Assembly: GCA_030704615.1 (NCBI GenBank)
Contig: CM060733.1
Span: forward strand, 17,546,001-17,610,000
Reading direction: 5' to 3'
DNA from: Takakia lepidozioides
Lineage: Eukaryota > Streptophyta > Takakiopsida > Takakiales > Takakiaceae
DNA length: 64,000 nucleotides
The notes below the pieces were generated by a model. It was not told where the DNA came from. It ran no database searches and worked only from the letters and a program-made list of their open reading frames with translations. Shown here piece after piece: positions 47,201-57,785 of this stretch. The stretch's first letter is position 1. The number at the start of each line of letters is the position of its first letter. The position numbers were made by a program, and so were the translations under genes.

Positions 47201-47504
47201 AACGATTAGGTTTCGGATGCTCATTGCAGAACTCACTCACCCGCAAAGTATAACCTGGAGGAAGAGCATAATGAAAATCTGGAGAAGACAAACGGACAAA
47301 GTCGATCGTTTTTGGAGCGATAATAAGGACCTGCACGCAAGAAACATTTGGAGCGCAAGCGTTACAACCTCTAAACACGGCGACCACATCCTGCATCGTA
47401 GCAGGATTGCCCACTACTGTCCACAAAATCGACGTGCATGACGGGACGCGGTACACCAACGCCAACAATAGCAATGAAAGCGAGAGCTAGTACGTGTATT
47501 CTCC
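44216..47504. other. No gene seen
   Basis: About 3.3 kb without recognisable coding sequence. A few CCCTAAA-like units occur at 46,710-46,775, too few for a telomeric array. Short frames at 44.8-45.2 and 45.4-45.75 kb show no domain or splice context. Confidence 0.4.
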
Positions 47505-47765
47505 AATGGCATGCCCGGGGAGGATGAAGGCATGTATGGGGGATGGAGGGCGATGCCATGCATGAGGGCAGGATGGGAGGAGGGATGGGGGATGCGGGAG
47601 AGGGCACGTCTAATGTCTTGGCAGCGGGACATGAGGAACGGGAGGGTGTGCCGGGCGGCTGCAGCCGCGCGGTGTGCGGGCGATGGAGGCGGGGGTGGGC
47701 GTGGGGTGGCAGGTGGTCCACGCTGGCTGAACCGGCTCCCTCGCATTCAACTCCAGGGCCCCATC
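47505..47765. repeat. Composite dispersed repeat, copy 2
   Basis: GC-rich block matching 23,340-23,560 in direct orientation, joined here to the start of the duplicated gene block rather than to the 23.56-24.3 kb sequence. Confidence 0.75.
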
Positions 47766-48930
47766 TAATGTTTGGACTTTTTCCCTCAAAGGAAACCAGT
47801 GACTTAAACCTGTGAATCTACACCCCAGCCTGGCAGGTAGATTACAGGATCATGTAACTCACTCGACAGCCTGGCAGGTAGATTATAGGATCGTGTAACT
47901 CACTGGCCAGCCTGGCGCGTGCATTGCAGCGTTCCCTGCGCGTTCTTCACGCATGATAAGCCTCTCGTGTCGGGGATTACCTACACTCGCCCCCCCACCC
48001 GGCTACCGCCGCGTGGTGGGGGTAACTTGCATTCCATATGGCATGTGGCTTCCTTATGAGACTAATGAAGACTGAATTGAGCGGGAGTTCTCTGATTGTG
48101 GTGCAGGTTATCATCATCATGACTTGGCTGATTAGTAAGTAGTAAATAGTGGGATTACGGTTAAAAGTAGTAAGTGTCGTCCATCAGGGTATTGACGGAA
48201 TATAAAAAGGTGGCAGTAACGGCAATCGTCATTATTTTCAAGCCCTAACCGCGCTTGGGATCGGCGGGCCGGGCTGCTGCTAAATAGAGATGGATGGATG
48301 ACTCGCTATAAGTCTCTGAACGACGAACGTAGGGATGGTGAATGGATGGAGATTGTTATGTTTAGATTTTTAGGCTTCAATGTAAACCATTCATTCATTG
48401 AACTAGGCATCCAATATTGAGGGCTCTGTTTTCTTTTTCTTTTTCTTTTTTCTGTTTCCGTTCTCTATTTAGGTGATTTCAGTTTTAAAGACGTCTGAGC
48501 TTCTTTTTTGTTTTCTGGAAAATTGGACAACCATTTCGAGCATGAAGGAGCGAGTTAGTATGAACCACTGATTTGATTGAATCTCTTGTAGCTGTAGCTT
48601 GTTTACAATTGATCTCTGACCTAACTTCAATATCTTCAAAACCAAGTTTGACTAATGACGACGAGATAGGTAATAATTAGGCTTTCTTTTTTCTTTTCTT
48701 TTTTAAAATTTAAAGGGGACGGAGGCCCTACAGATCATATTAATAATAAAAGGTTACAGCTAGAGGAAAAAATAACCTCCCAGGCTTTCAATCTTGAAAC
48801 CCAATATTCAATGAATCTCTGGACACTTTTCTTTTTCTTTTTTTAAGAAAAGAAAATTTGTGGACACTATATAGGGCGTAGCAGCCGCTATGTTTATCAG
48901 TATGCTATTTAAGGCCTTGGGTTGAGTCAC

Positions 48931-48938
48931 TATATAAA
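48931..48938 (+). promoter_or_regulatory. TATA box of Gly/Pro-repeat gene, copy 1
   Basis: TATATAAA lies 118 bp upstream of the ATG. Sequence and distance are conserved in copy 2. Confidence 0.6.
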
Positions 48939-49048
48939 CGAAGTCTTGGAGTGGCTTACCAACAATTTGTGTGGGCATGAACTTGCTATAGGTTTGGGAA
49001 GGGAGGAAGAGGTGAGTCTAGGTCCAGCTAAAGGATTGATTGCTTGCA

Positions 49049-49918
49049 ATGAAGACTGTGCAACGGATTCGTATGGTGCCTATCCTCTTGTTTATGATTT
49101 TCTTAGTAGGGAGTGTGCAAGCTCGTCCACCCGATTTGGAGAGTGAAAGTGAAGGCGTTGGGAACAAGCATGATTCAGAGGAGGGTGGCAGCGGTCCAAG
49201 ATTTCCAGGTGGGCCTCCTCCTCCTCCAGAAGCTGTGGCATGGGCAAGTGAGTATGGTAATCTGAAGTACTTCGACGCTAAACATCCATTATGGCATCTT
49301 CCTCCGTTTGGAAGTTTTGGATATCCCGGTTTGTTTCCCGGCGGCGGCGGTGTAGGATTTCCCAGCGGTGGCTTTCCGGGATATTCCAGTGGTGGCGTTC
49401 CAGGATATTCCAGTGGTGGCGTTCTAGGATATCCCAGTGGTGGCTTTCCAGGATATCCCAGTGGTGGCGTTCCAGGATTTTCCGGTGTCCCTCCTGCAAA
49501 AGCTGTTTCATGGGCAGATGGGTATGGTAATCTGAAGTACTTTGACGCTAAACATCCATTCTGGCTTGCTCCTCCGTTTGGAAGTTTTGGACATTTCGGA
49601 GGTTATCCTGGTTTGTTTCCCGGCGGTGGCGGTCCAGGATTTCCTAGTGGTGGCTTTCCAGTGTATCCCAGTGGTGGCCTTCCAACATATCCCAGTGGTG
49701 GCTTTCCAGGATATCCCAGTGGTGGCCTTCCAACATATCCCAATGGTGGCCTTCCAACATATCCCACTGGTGGCGTTCCACCATATCCCACTGGTGGCGT
49801 TCCACCATATCCCAGTGGTGGCTTTCCCGGTGATGGCGTTCCAGAATATCCGAGTGTTGGCGTTCCACGACATCACAATGCTGGCATTCGAGGACATCCA
49901 AGTGTGCCTCCTCCATGA
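49049..49918 (+). CDS. Secreted Gly/Pro-rich repeat protein, copy 1
   Basis: ATG at 49,049 opens a 289-codon frame. It begins with a signal peptide: a basic start (MKTVQRIRM), then a hydrophobic core (VPILLFMIFLVGS) and a probable cut after VQA. A Ser/Glu-rich spacer and a PPPP stretch follow. A module WASEYGNLKYFDAKHPLW plus PPFGSFG then occurs twice (about residues 70 and 155), each copy followed by PGLFPGGGG and a run of GYPSGGFP/GVPGYSSGG units, about 20 in all. It ends HPSVPPP. It is an elastin- or cell-wall-protein-like repeat protein, probably extracellular. I do not recognise the family. The gene has no introns. Overlapping long frames on both strands are produced by the repeats. Confidence 0.8.
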   Translation: MKTVQRIRMVPILLFMIFLVGSVQARPPDLESESEGVGNKHDSEEGGSGPRFPGGPPPPPEAVAWASEYGNLKYFDAKHPLWHLPPFGSFGYPGLFPGGGGVGFPSGGFPGYSSGGVPGYSSGGVLGYPSGGFPGYPSGGVPGFSGVPPAKAVSWADGYGNLKYFDAKHPFWLAPPFGSFGHFGGYPGLFPGGGGPGFPSGGFPVYPSGGLPTYPSGGFPGYPSGGLPTYPNGGLPTYPTGGVPPYPTGGVPPYPSGGFPGDGVPEYPSVGVPRHHNAGIRGHPSVPPP

Positions 49919-50590
49919 GCTACGACATGTGCAAGTACTGGTTATGAGGTGTATTGCGTTACTAAAAATCCATAGTACCATTCTCCTCAGTTAGAAACTA
50001 TGGCATTGGCAAGTGGTCATGGTTATCCATGATTTCCAGTAGAAGGACTAGGACGGATTGCACATCAGACCCTTGAAGGTTGCAAGATTGCCTAGTCACA
50101 GAAGTGTAGCTAGCTGAAACATTAGAAGTTTTTTTTCCATCTTGTATGTCGGCCATTTCATTGGAATCAAATCAAGAATTGTCCTGGACTGAGTTTTCTT
50201 TCCCCACAGTCACAGTTGCATGATTGTTGACAATGGTCACTGGTCTGGATCACTTGTGGCCCAGAGTGATATACGTTGGGCTTTCTACTGCAAGCGGGAA
50301 AATCTTGGGGATGAAAAACCTTTTTTTCGCAATCTCTGAATCAAACCAATGCTCAAGGGGTAGAGATGAGGTCAGTCGTCAACTTGCAGCACGTGGATGG
50401 TAAACCTCAAGACAAGCAATATGCAGGATAGATTGAGTGCAGCCTTGAGCACAGACTTACCTCCTCTGCATCTTCTGCGATAAAACCTTTGTCTGTAGTT
50501 GGAAATCTCGCTTTACAGTTAGACAGAAGGACTGTGGCTTCAAGTCAGCCTAATAAATTGGATGAACAAGGTTTGGCAAGGTGAGAGCTT

Positions 50591-50956
50591 TTGGTTGGAC
50601 TTGCAAGGGGTCTAATTCTCTGTCCGGGGTTCTCTCACCAGAGAGACGCTCTCCTCAAATCTATCAAGGGAATTGTGCCTGTACCTCTGTTTACCAACTT
50701 TGAAAGTCTCGAGGCTGAGCCAATAGCGCAGACCTTTATGGGGCCCTTTCTGGGGCCTAGTTGCTGGGCAAACAACAGAGAGCAGATTCATGCTTGTGTG
50801 AACGGATTTGTAGAGGATATCTGGAAAACCCAGATCAATGGTAAGTCTTACTACCCACGTCATCCCCTGACAGAGGTAGGTCCTGATAGTTTGTGTTCCG
50901 CTCAAACTGGTCGCGGGTTCAATGGCCACAAGACTATGGCAAACAACGTCTTATGA
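50591..50956 (+). pseudogene. LINE ORF2 C-terminal fragment (in duplication copy 1)
   Basis: Encodes LCPGFSHQRDALLKSIKGIV through NGHKTMANNVL, homologous to the minus-strand fragment at 5,288-5,700. The CCHC knuckle is incomplete here (SEDS and H missing). It lies downstream of the Gly/Pro gene. Confidence 0.75.
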
Positions 50957-51438
50957 GTACATTCTCTGCCAGACTTGCATAACAGTCAAGTATTTCACGG
51001 CATTGGGCACATTTATATCAAAAAACACCTTCGCAGTAGCATCTGTCTGTCCCTATGTCATAAGACCAGCTGCGCCTTAGTCTCTCATGGAAAAGTTGAT
51101 CAAATAGGTGGATCATGATTGTTTGCAGGGGTGGAAGAGACAAGGGTAGAGGCATTGTTCGAGGAACACATGAATTCGTAGACAAGTAAAGAACGGGATG
51201 CCATGTCATCCATGGAGGTGGCAAGCAAAGGGCTGACAAGGCATGACTTGGGCACTGGCGTTTGGCAAAGTTCATGGAAGCATCGGACTGTATTATGGAC
51301 TGGGAATTGCAGTGGGGGAAAGGCTGCAAAGGACAGAGCAGAATTGGTGCAGTACTGTACAGGCCATCTTTTCAGCTTGAGGTCTGCCTCGTGTGTAAGG
51401 TCCCCACTTCCCTCTGTTTCACAACAAAAATTCTCCAG

Positions 51439-51938
51439 NNNNNNNNNNNNNNNNNNNNNNNNNNNNNNNNNNNNNNNNNNNNNNNNNNNNNNNNNNNNNN
51501 NNNNNNNNNNNNNNNNNNNNNNNNNNNNNNNNNNNNNNNNNNNNNNNNNNNNNNNNNNNNNNNNNNNNNNNNNNNNNNNNNNNNNNNNNNNNNNNNNNNN
51601 NNNNNNNNNNNNNNNNNNNNNNNNNNNNNNNNNNNNNNNNNNNNNNNNNNNNNNNNNNNNNNNNNNNNNNNNNNNNNNNNNNNNNNNNNNNNNNNNNNNN
51701 NNNNNNNNNNNNNNNNNNNNNNNNNNNNNNNNNNNNNNNNNNNNNNNNNNNNNNNNNNNNNNNNNNNNNNNNNNNNNNNNNNNNNNNNNNNNNNNNNNNN
51801 NNNNNNNNNNNNNNNNNNNNNNNNNNNNNNNNNNNNNNNNNNNNNNNNNNNNNNNNNNNNNNNNNNNNNNNNNNNNNNNNNNNNNNNNNNNNNNNNNNNN
51901 NNNNNNNNNNNNNNNNNNNNNNNNNNNNNNNNNNNNNN
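51439..51938. other. Assembly gap (500 N)
   Basis: Exactly 500 N, probably of unknown real size, between the two duplication copies. Confidence 1.
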
Positions 51939-51984
51939 AAACTTGAATATTCTTGACAAAACTAAGGAGAATGACTGTAGGAGT

Positions 51985-52690
51985 GACGATAGCTTGATCC
52001 ATACAATGCAGAGGAGGAGATGGATCGTCACCTCTGAGGTGGAAGCTCCACGAAGCCGCAGCCTTGCATATTGATCCACCGGCAGCTTCCCTTCTTCCTA
52101 CAACAATCGCTAATCAGTTGGTGCTCCATGTAGGGCCTCTCCCTTTAGACAACGCCACTCAGGACACTAGTACACCAACAGTTTGGATGCCTACCATCAC
52201 TAGCTCTCAGCGAGAGCTGCCACGGAGAATGTTTTCAGACGACAGCAAAGAGTCTGACGAAGAAGATGAAGACACAACCTCTTCGGACCTGATAGATGCT
52301 CTTACGACGCCCATGTTTTGCACCCTGCTGCTGCATTGCACCTCCCACAGTGTGCCTGTGATTGCCGGACTGAGAGGCCGAGGACCCGCAGCCACACATG
52401 GTAACACGGTGAGCTTCTCAGCTGCAGCAGATCAGTGCTAGTGGCTACGGTGCTTTGCGAGGCAAGCTAGCAGGAAGTTCCAGTTAAATGAGGGGATAAA
52501 GCACCCAACATACATGGTGTTATGTCGATTATACACAGCCAAGCATGGGGTTAAAGCACCCAACTTTCATAAGACAAGCACGTATTTTTTGGGGGGCGTT
52601 GGATATTGCGCGGTCAACTTGTGGGAGAAGAAAAGTTTCGCAATTAGCTGAAAAGCCATCATCTTGCGAGCTCTACCTAACCGTAAAGAA
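51985..52690. repeat. Composite dispersed repeat, copy 3
   Basis: Inverted match to 23,560-24,303. A frame at 52,064-52,441 (no ATG) with SDDSKESDEEDED is conserved in both places, which hints at a former coding region. Confidence 0.7.
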
Positions 52691-54106
52691 CTTTCAGCTT
52701 TTTCCTCAAAGGAAACCAGTGACAAAACCTGTGAATCTACACCCCAGCCTGGCGGGTAGATTATAGGATCATGTAACTCACTCGATAGCCTGGCGCGTGC
52801 ATTGCAGCGTTCCTTGCGTGTTCTTCACGCACGATAAGCCTCTCGTGTCGGGGATTACCTACACTCGCCCCCCCAACTCGGCTACCGCCTCGTGGTGGGG
52901 CTCATTCCGGTAATCCCCTCCCCTCGGAGGCTTACCCTACACGTTTAGTTCTGCAGCTTGCTTGTGTTACGAACTAGTCCTATGAGCAATCCGCTTGGGA
53001 GAGCGCTTTGGGCGGCTGTAAAGCACAGCACTATGTCCCAAAGGTAGGATTGCTTGTTCATCATGATCTGGTGTTGTTCAAGGGCTGTAAATTGTGTTAA
53101 TAGGCACATGACTCTGGTGGATTCAGGAAGCTTTATAAAACAGAAAGAAGGGGAGGAACAAGGTTTGTTTTGGCAATTCAAGGAGAGAACAAGCTCGGGT
53201 GGCAGAGTAACTTGGCATTCCATATGGCTTGTGGCTTCCTTACGAGACTAATGAAGACTGAATTGAGCGGGAGTTCTCTGATTGTGGTGCAGGTTATCAT
53301 CATCATGACTTGGCTGATTAATAAGTAGTAAATAGTGGGATTACGGTTAAAAGTAGTAAGTGTCGTCCGTCAGGGTATTGACGGAATATAAATAGGTGGC
53401 AGTAACGGCAATCGTCATTTTTTTCAAGCCCTAACCGCGTTTGGGATCGGCGGGCCGGGCTGCTGCTAAATAGAGATGGATGGATGACTCGCTGTAAGTC
53501 TATGAACGACGAACATAGGAATGGTGTATGGATGGAGATTGTTATGTTTAGATTTTTAGGCTTCAATGTAAACCATTCGTTCAATGAACTAGGCATCCAA
53601 TATTGAGGGCTCTGTTTTCTTTTTCTTTTTCTTTTTTCTGTTTCCGTTCTCTATTTAGGTGATTTCAGTTTTAAAGACGTCTGAGCTTCTTTTTTGTTTT
53701 CTGGAAAATTGGACAACCATTTCGAGCATGAAGGAGTGAGTTAGTCTGAACCACTGATTTGATTGAATCTCTTGTAGCTGTAGTTTGTTTACAATTGATC
53801 TCTGACCTAATTTCAATCTCTTCAAAATCAAGTTTGACTAATGACGACGAGATAGGTAATAATTAGGCTTTCTTTTTTCTTTTCTTTTTTAAAATTTAAA
53901 GGGGACGGAGGCCCTACAGATCATATTAATAATAAAAGGTTACAGCTAGAGGAAAAAATAACCTCCAGGCTTTCAATCTTGATCAATGAATCTCTGGACA
54001 CTTTTCTTTTTCTTTTTTTAAGAAAAGAAAATCTGTGGACACTACTAAAGGGCGTAGCAGCCGCTATGTTTATCAGTATGCTATTTAAGGCCTTGGGTTG
54101 AGTCAC

Positions 54107-54114
54107 TATATAAA
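54107..54114 (+). promoter_or_regulatory. TATA box of Gly/Pro-repeat gene, copy 2
   Basis: TATATAAA, 118 bp upstream of the ATG at 54,225, as in copy 1. Confidence 0.55.
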
Positions 54115-54224
54115 CGAAGTCTTGGAGTGGCTTACCAACAATTTGTGTGGGCATGAGCTTGCTATAGGTTTGGGAAGGGAGGAAGAGGTGAGTCTAGGTC
54201 TAGCTAAAAGATTGATTGCTTGCA

Positions 54225-55080
54225 ATGAAGACTGTGCAACGGATTCGTATGGTGCCTATCCTCTTGTTTATGATTTTCTTAGTAGGGAGTGTGCAAGCTC
54301 GTCTAGCCGATTTGGAGAGTGAAAGTGAAGGCGTTGGGAACAAACATGATTCAGAGGAGGGTGGCAGCAGTCCAAGATTTCCCGGTGGGCCTCCTCCTCC
54401 TCCAGAAGCTGTGGCATGGGCAAGTGAGTATGGTAATCTGAAGTACTTCGACGCTAAACATCCATTATGGCATCTTCCTCCGTTTGGAAGTTTTGGATAT
54501 CCCGGTTTGTTTCCCGGCGGCGGTGTAGGATTTCCCAGTGGTGGCTTTCCGGGATATTCCAGTGGTGGCGTTCCAGGATATTCCAGTGTGGCGTTCTAGG
54601 ATATCCAGTGGTGGCTTTCCAGGATATCCCAGTGGTGGCTTTTCCGGTGTCCCTCCTGTAGAAGCTGTGTCATGGGCAGATGGGTATGGTAATCTGAAGT
54701 ACTTTGACGCTAAACATCCATTCTGGCTTGCTCCTCCGTTTGGAAGTTTTGGACATTTCGGAGGTTATCCTGGTTTGTTTCCCGGCGGTGGCGGTCCAGG
54801 ATTTCCTAGTGGTGGCTTTCCAGGATATCCCAGTGGTGGCCTTCCAACATATCCTAGTGGTGGCTTTCCAGGATATCCCAGTGGTGGCCTTCCAACATAT
54901 CCCACTGGTGGCGTTCCACCATATCCCACTGGTGGCCTTCCAGGAAATCCCACTGGTGGCGTTCCACCATATCCCAGTGGTGGCTTTCCCGGTGCTGGCG
55001 TTCCAGAATATCCGAGTGTTGGCGTTCCACGACATCACAATGCTGGCATTCGAGGACATCCAAGTGTGCCTCCTCCATGA
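54225..55080 (+). pseudogene. Secreted Gly/Pro-rich repeat protein, copy 2, frameshifted
   Basis: Same signal peptide and modules as copy 1, starting at ATG 54,225. Two single-base losses in the repeats (CAGTGTGGCG for CAGTGGTGGCG near 54,587, and GATATCCAGTGG for GATATCCCAGTGG near 54,604) shift the frame, and a TAG follows at 54,597. The rest of the protein is open in another frame to 55,080. Repeat number also differs. Either this is a pseudogene or the assembly has errors in a repetitive stretch. Confidence 0.8.
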
Positions 55081-55752
55081 GCTACGACATGTGCAAGTAC
55101 TGGTTATGAGGTGTATTGCGTTACTAAAATCCATAGTACCATTCTCCTTAGTTAGAAACTATGGCATTGGCAAGTGGTCATGGTTATCCATGATTTCCAG
55201 TAGAAGGACTAGGACGGATTGCACACCAGACCCTTGAAGGTTGCAAGATTGCCTAGTCACAGAAGTGTAGCTAGCTGAAACATTAGAAGTTTTTTTTCCA
55301 TCTTGTATGTCGGCCATTTCATTGGAATCAAATCAAGAATTGTCCTGGACTGAGTTTTCTTTCCCCACAGTCACGGTTGTATGATTGTTGACAATGGTCA
55401 CTGGTCTGGATCACTTGTGGCCCAGAGTGATATACGTTGGGCTTTCTACTGCAAGCGGGAAAATCTTGGGGATGAAAAACCTTTTTCTCGCAATCTCTGA
55501 ATCAAACCAATGCTCAAGGGGTAGAGATGAGGTCAGTCGTCAACTTGCAGCACGTGGATGGTAAACCTCAAGACAAGCAATATGCATGATAGATTGAGTG
55601 CAGCCTTGAGCACAGACTTCACCTCCTCTGCATCTTCTGCGATAAAACCTTTGTCTGTAGTTGGAAATCTCGCTTTACAGTTAGACAGAAGGACTGTGGC
55701 TTCAAGCCAGCCTAATAAATTGGATGAACAAGGTTTGGCAAGGTGAGAGCTT

Positions 55753-56127
55753 TTGGTTGGACTTGCAAGGGGTCTAATTCTCTGTCCGGGGTTCTCTCAC
55801 CAGAGAGACGCTCTCCTCAAATCTATCAAGGGAATTGTGCCTGTACCTCTGTTTACCAACTTTGTAAGTCTCGAGGCTGAGCCAAAAGCGCAGACCTTTA
55901 TGGGGCCCTTTCTGGGGCCTAGTTGCTGGGCAAACCACACAGAGCAGATTCATGCAGATTCATGCTTGTGTGAACGGATTTGTAGAGGATATCTGGAAAA
56001 CCCAGATCAATGGTAAGTCTTACTACCCACGTCATCCCCTGACAGAGGTAGGTCATGATAGTTTGTGTTCCGCTCAAACTGGTCGCGGGTTCAATGGCCA
56101 CAAGACTATGGCAAACAACGTCTTATG
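55753..56127 (+). pseudogene. LINE ORF2 C-terminal fragment (in duplication copy 2)
   Basis: Duplicate of 50,591-50,956 with a short insertion repeating GCAGATTCATGC near 55,945. Confidence 0.75.
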
Positions 56128-56667
56128 AGTACATTCTCTGCCAGACTTGCATAACAGTCAAGTATTTCACGGCATTGGGCACATTTATATCATAAAGCAC
56201 CTTCGCAGTAGCATCTGTCTGTCCCTATGTCATAAGACCAGCTGCACCTTAGTCTCTCATGGAAAAGTTGATCAAATAGGTGGATCATGATTGTTTGCAG
56301 GGGTGGAAGGGACAAGGGTAGAGGCAGGAAGTTCCCCTCTTATCCCCAAAAATAAAAACCCGAACTTGTCAGCTTTTACGTGGAAACGCTGTGGCATGCC
56401 GTGTGGCATAAGCTGCACGCAGAACCGGCCGCGTGTATGGGTTATGGCAGGCTCGCAACACCTTCGAGCGCGCACACGGCAGTCTTGTGCGTGGGCGCAA
56501 GCTTGGATGCAGCAGCGATGGTGGATGCGATGCCATCACCTCCATGAGCTCTCTTGCCAGAGGTTGAAGGTGAGGAAACCGAAAGGATCTGGGCAAGTAG
56601 CTGGAGTTTGAGTGGTGGAGAGAAGAGAATTTTGGGCGTGAAGGAGGGAGGGGCGATTTGGGGAGGT

Positions 56668-57785
56668 ATGGGGGCGTGGGTGAGGGTGAAGCATTGGGTG
56701 CGAGACCGGGTGCACGCGTTGGTGTGGCCGCTGGTGCGGTCGCGCATATACCAGAAGTTAAGAGCGCTGGTGTCCAAGGCAATCGTGCCAGTCTCTTACT
56801 GTGGGCTTGGCGCTGCCATTGGAGCGGCCGCTGCCTTTGCCTTTGGTATGCGTCGGCGCCACTCTCCCAGCTACAGCATTGATCTTACACTCGAATGACT
56901 TGGCAATCCTTCGTAAGAACAGTTGTAAACAGGAAATAGACAGGAAGTAATGAGACATTTGTGGTGGCAATTAGGCTTACTACAATCTTACATTACTGCA
57001 TCCTCTCCAGATGCCGCCTTGTTTGCGAAGATTGTTTTGCTTGTTTTGGGGCGGAAAGATTTAGCGGTCGAGGGGGGTGGAGTCTTATGAGTGAGAAACT
57101 GATGACGAGGTTGATCCGACCGCTAAGCCATACAATGGCAACTCAATCTGAATCATGTTTTTGAGATAGGCCGACCCATTGATCTCTGGCGAAGTTGGAG
57201 ATTATGAATGTGTCGTGTATGTAAGGATTGCAACGACTCTGCTCCACTGCCTTCATGTTTAGTCGGTTGATGAGTAGAATGGAAGCCGAGCTGTAGTAGG
57301 ACATTAGGGAGAACGGCGAATTAATGATATAAGGCGGCCTTGGTGATTGCTGCAGTTGAAAGTGCTGTCTATTGAAGTGCTGTCACCTGACATTGGTTGC
57401 ATGGAATGCAGCCTTCCCTGCGGGCTACGGGGCTCTGATCGGTGTGGCTGCGACTGCGGGAGCATTGGGATTGATGAAGGTATTCCGTACGTGGTATCCA
57501 GTGCAGCAGCGATCCATAGTTTCGAGGTTCACTGGTGTATTCCGATCTAGAAGAGTAAGTTCCGTCCTGTCCTCTTCATGCTCGATAGATTGTGAATAAG
57601 CTGCCAGAAGTCCTTGTCCTCGAAGCTGAAGGACATTCTCTAAAGAGACAACAATGTGTGTATCGGATCTCATAGACACAGACAACTAACGTCAGCTTCT
57701 ACTTTGGCAGGAAACATCCTCCGGGAGGATGGTTGTCACCCAATATACGACCTCCTCCAGAGTGCGTACTAAGCGTGCGTTCTAG
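56668..57785 (+). CDS. Small membrane protein, three exons, unknown family
   Basis: Exon 1 56,668-56,845 (ATG, MGAWVRVKHWVRDRVHALVW), exon 2 57,412-57,554, exon 3 57,711-57,785 (TAG). Donors GTATGC and GTAAGT and two CAG acceptors join all three in phase, giving about 131 residues. The N-terminus is basic and amphipathic (Arg/Trp/Val). A Gly/Ala-rich hydrophobic region follows (GLGAAIGAAAAFAF, then GYGALIGVAATAGALGL) that could form two short membrane helices with GxxxG packing. The tail is basic (VFRSRR, then RVRTKRAF). The amphipathic start suggests an organelle target, but this is a guess. Reading through the first donor gives a 76-residue alternative ending SIDLTLE. No homologue recognised. 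It lies 350 bp beyond the duplication. Confidence 0.6.

Larger units (their letters stand above)
47775..51150 (+). repeat. Segmental duplication, copy 1
   Basis: From AAAGGAAACCAGTGAC to GGGTGGAAGAGACAAGGGTA this block matches 52,707-56,320 closely. Copy 1 has an extra tandem 41-bp unit (AGCCTGGCAGGTAGATTA at 47,828 and 47,869) and lacks about 320 bp present in copy 2 at 52,891-53,215. It carries the Gly/Pro gene and a LINE tail. Confidence 0.92.
52707..56320 (+). repeat. Segmental duplication, copy 2
   Basis: Direct copy of 47,775-51,150, with about 320 bp extra at 52,891-53,215. Differences are scattered substitutions and small indels. Confidence 0.92.

Noticed and set aside
49278-49981. 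Long antisense and out-of-frame ORFs over the Gly/Pro gene (also 54,670-55,134)
   Set aside because: They arise from the repeat periodicity; only the frame with the signal peptide makes biological sense.
51100-52079. Long ORFs crossing 51,439-51,938
   Set aside because: They consist of translated N bases.
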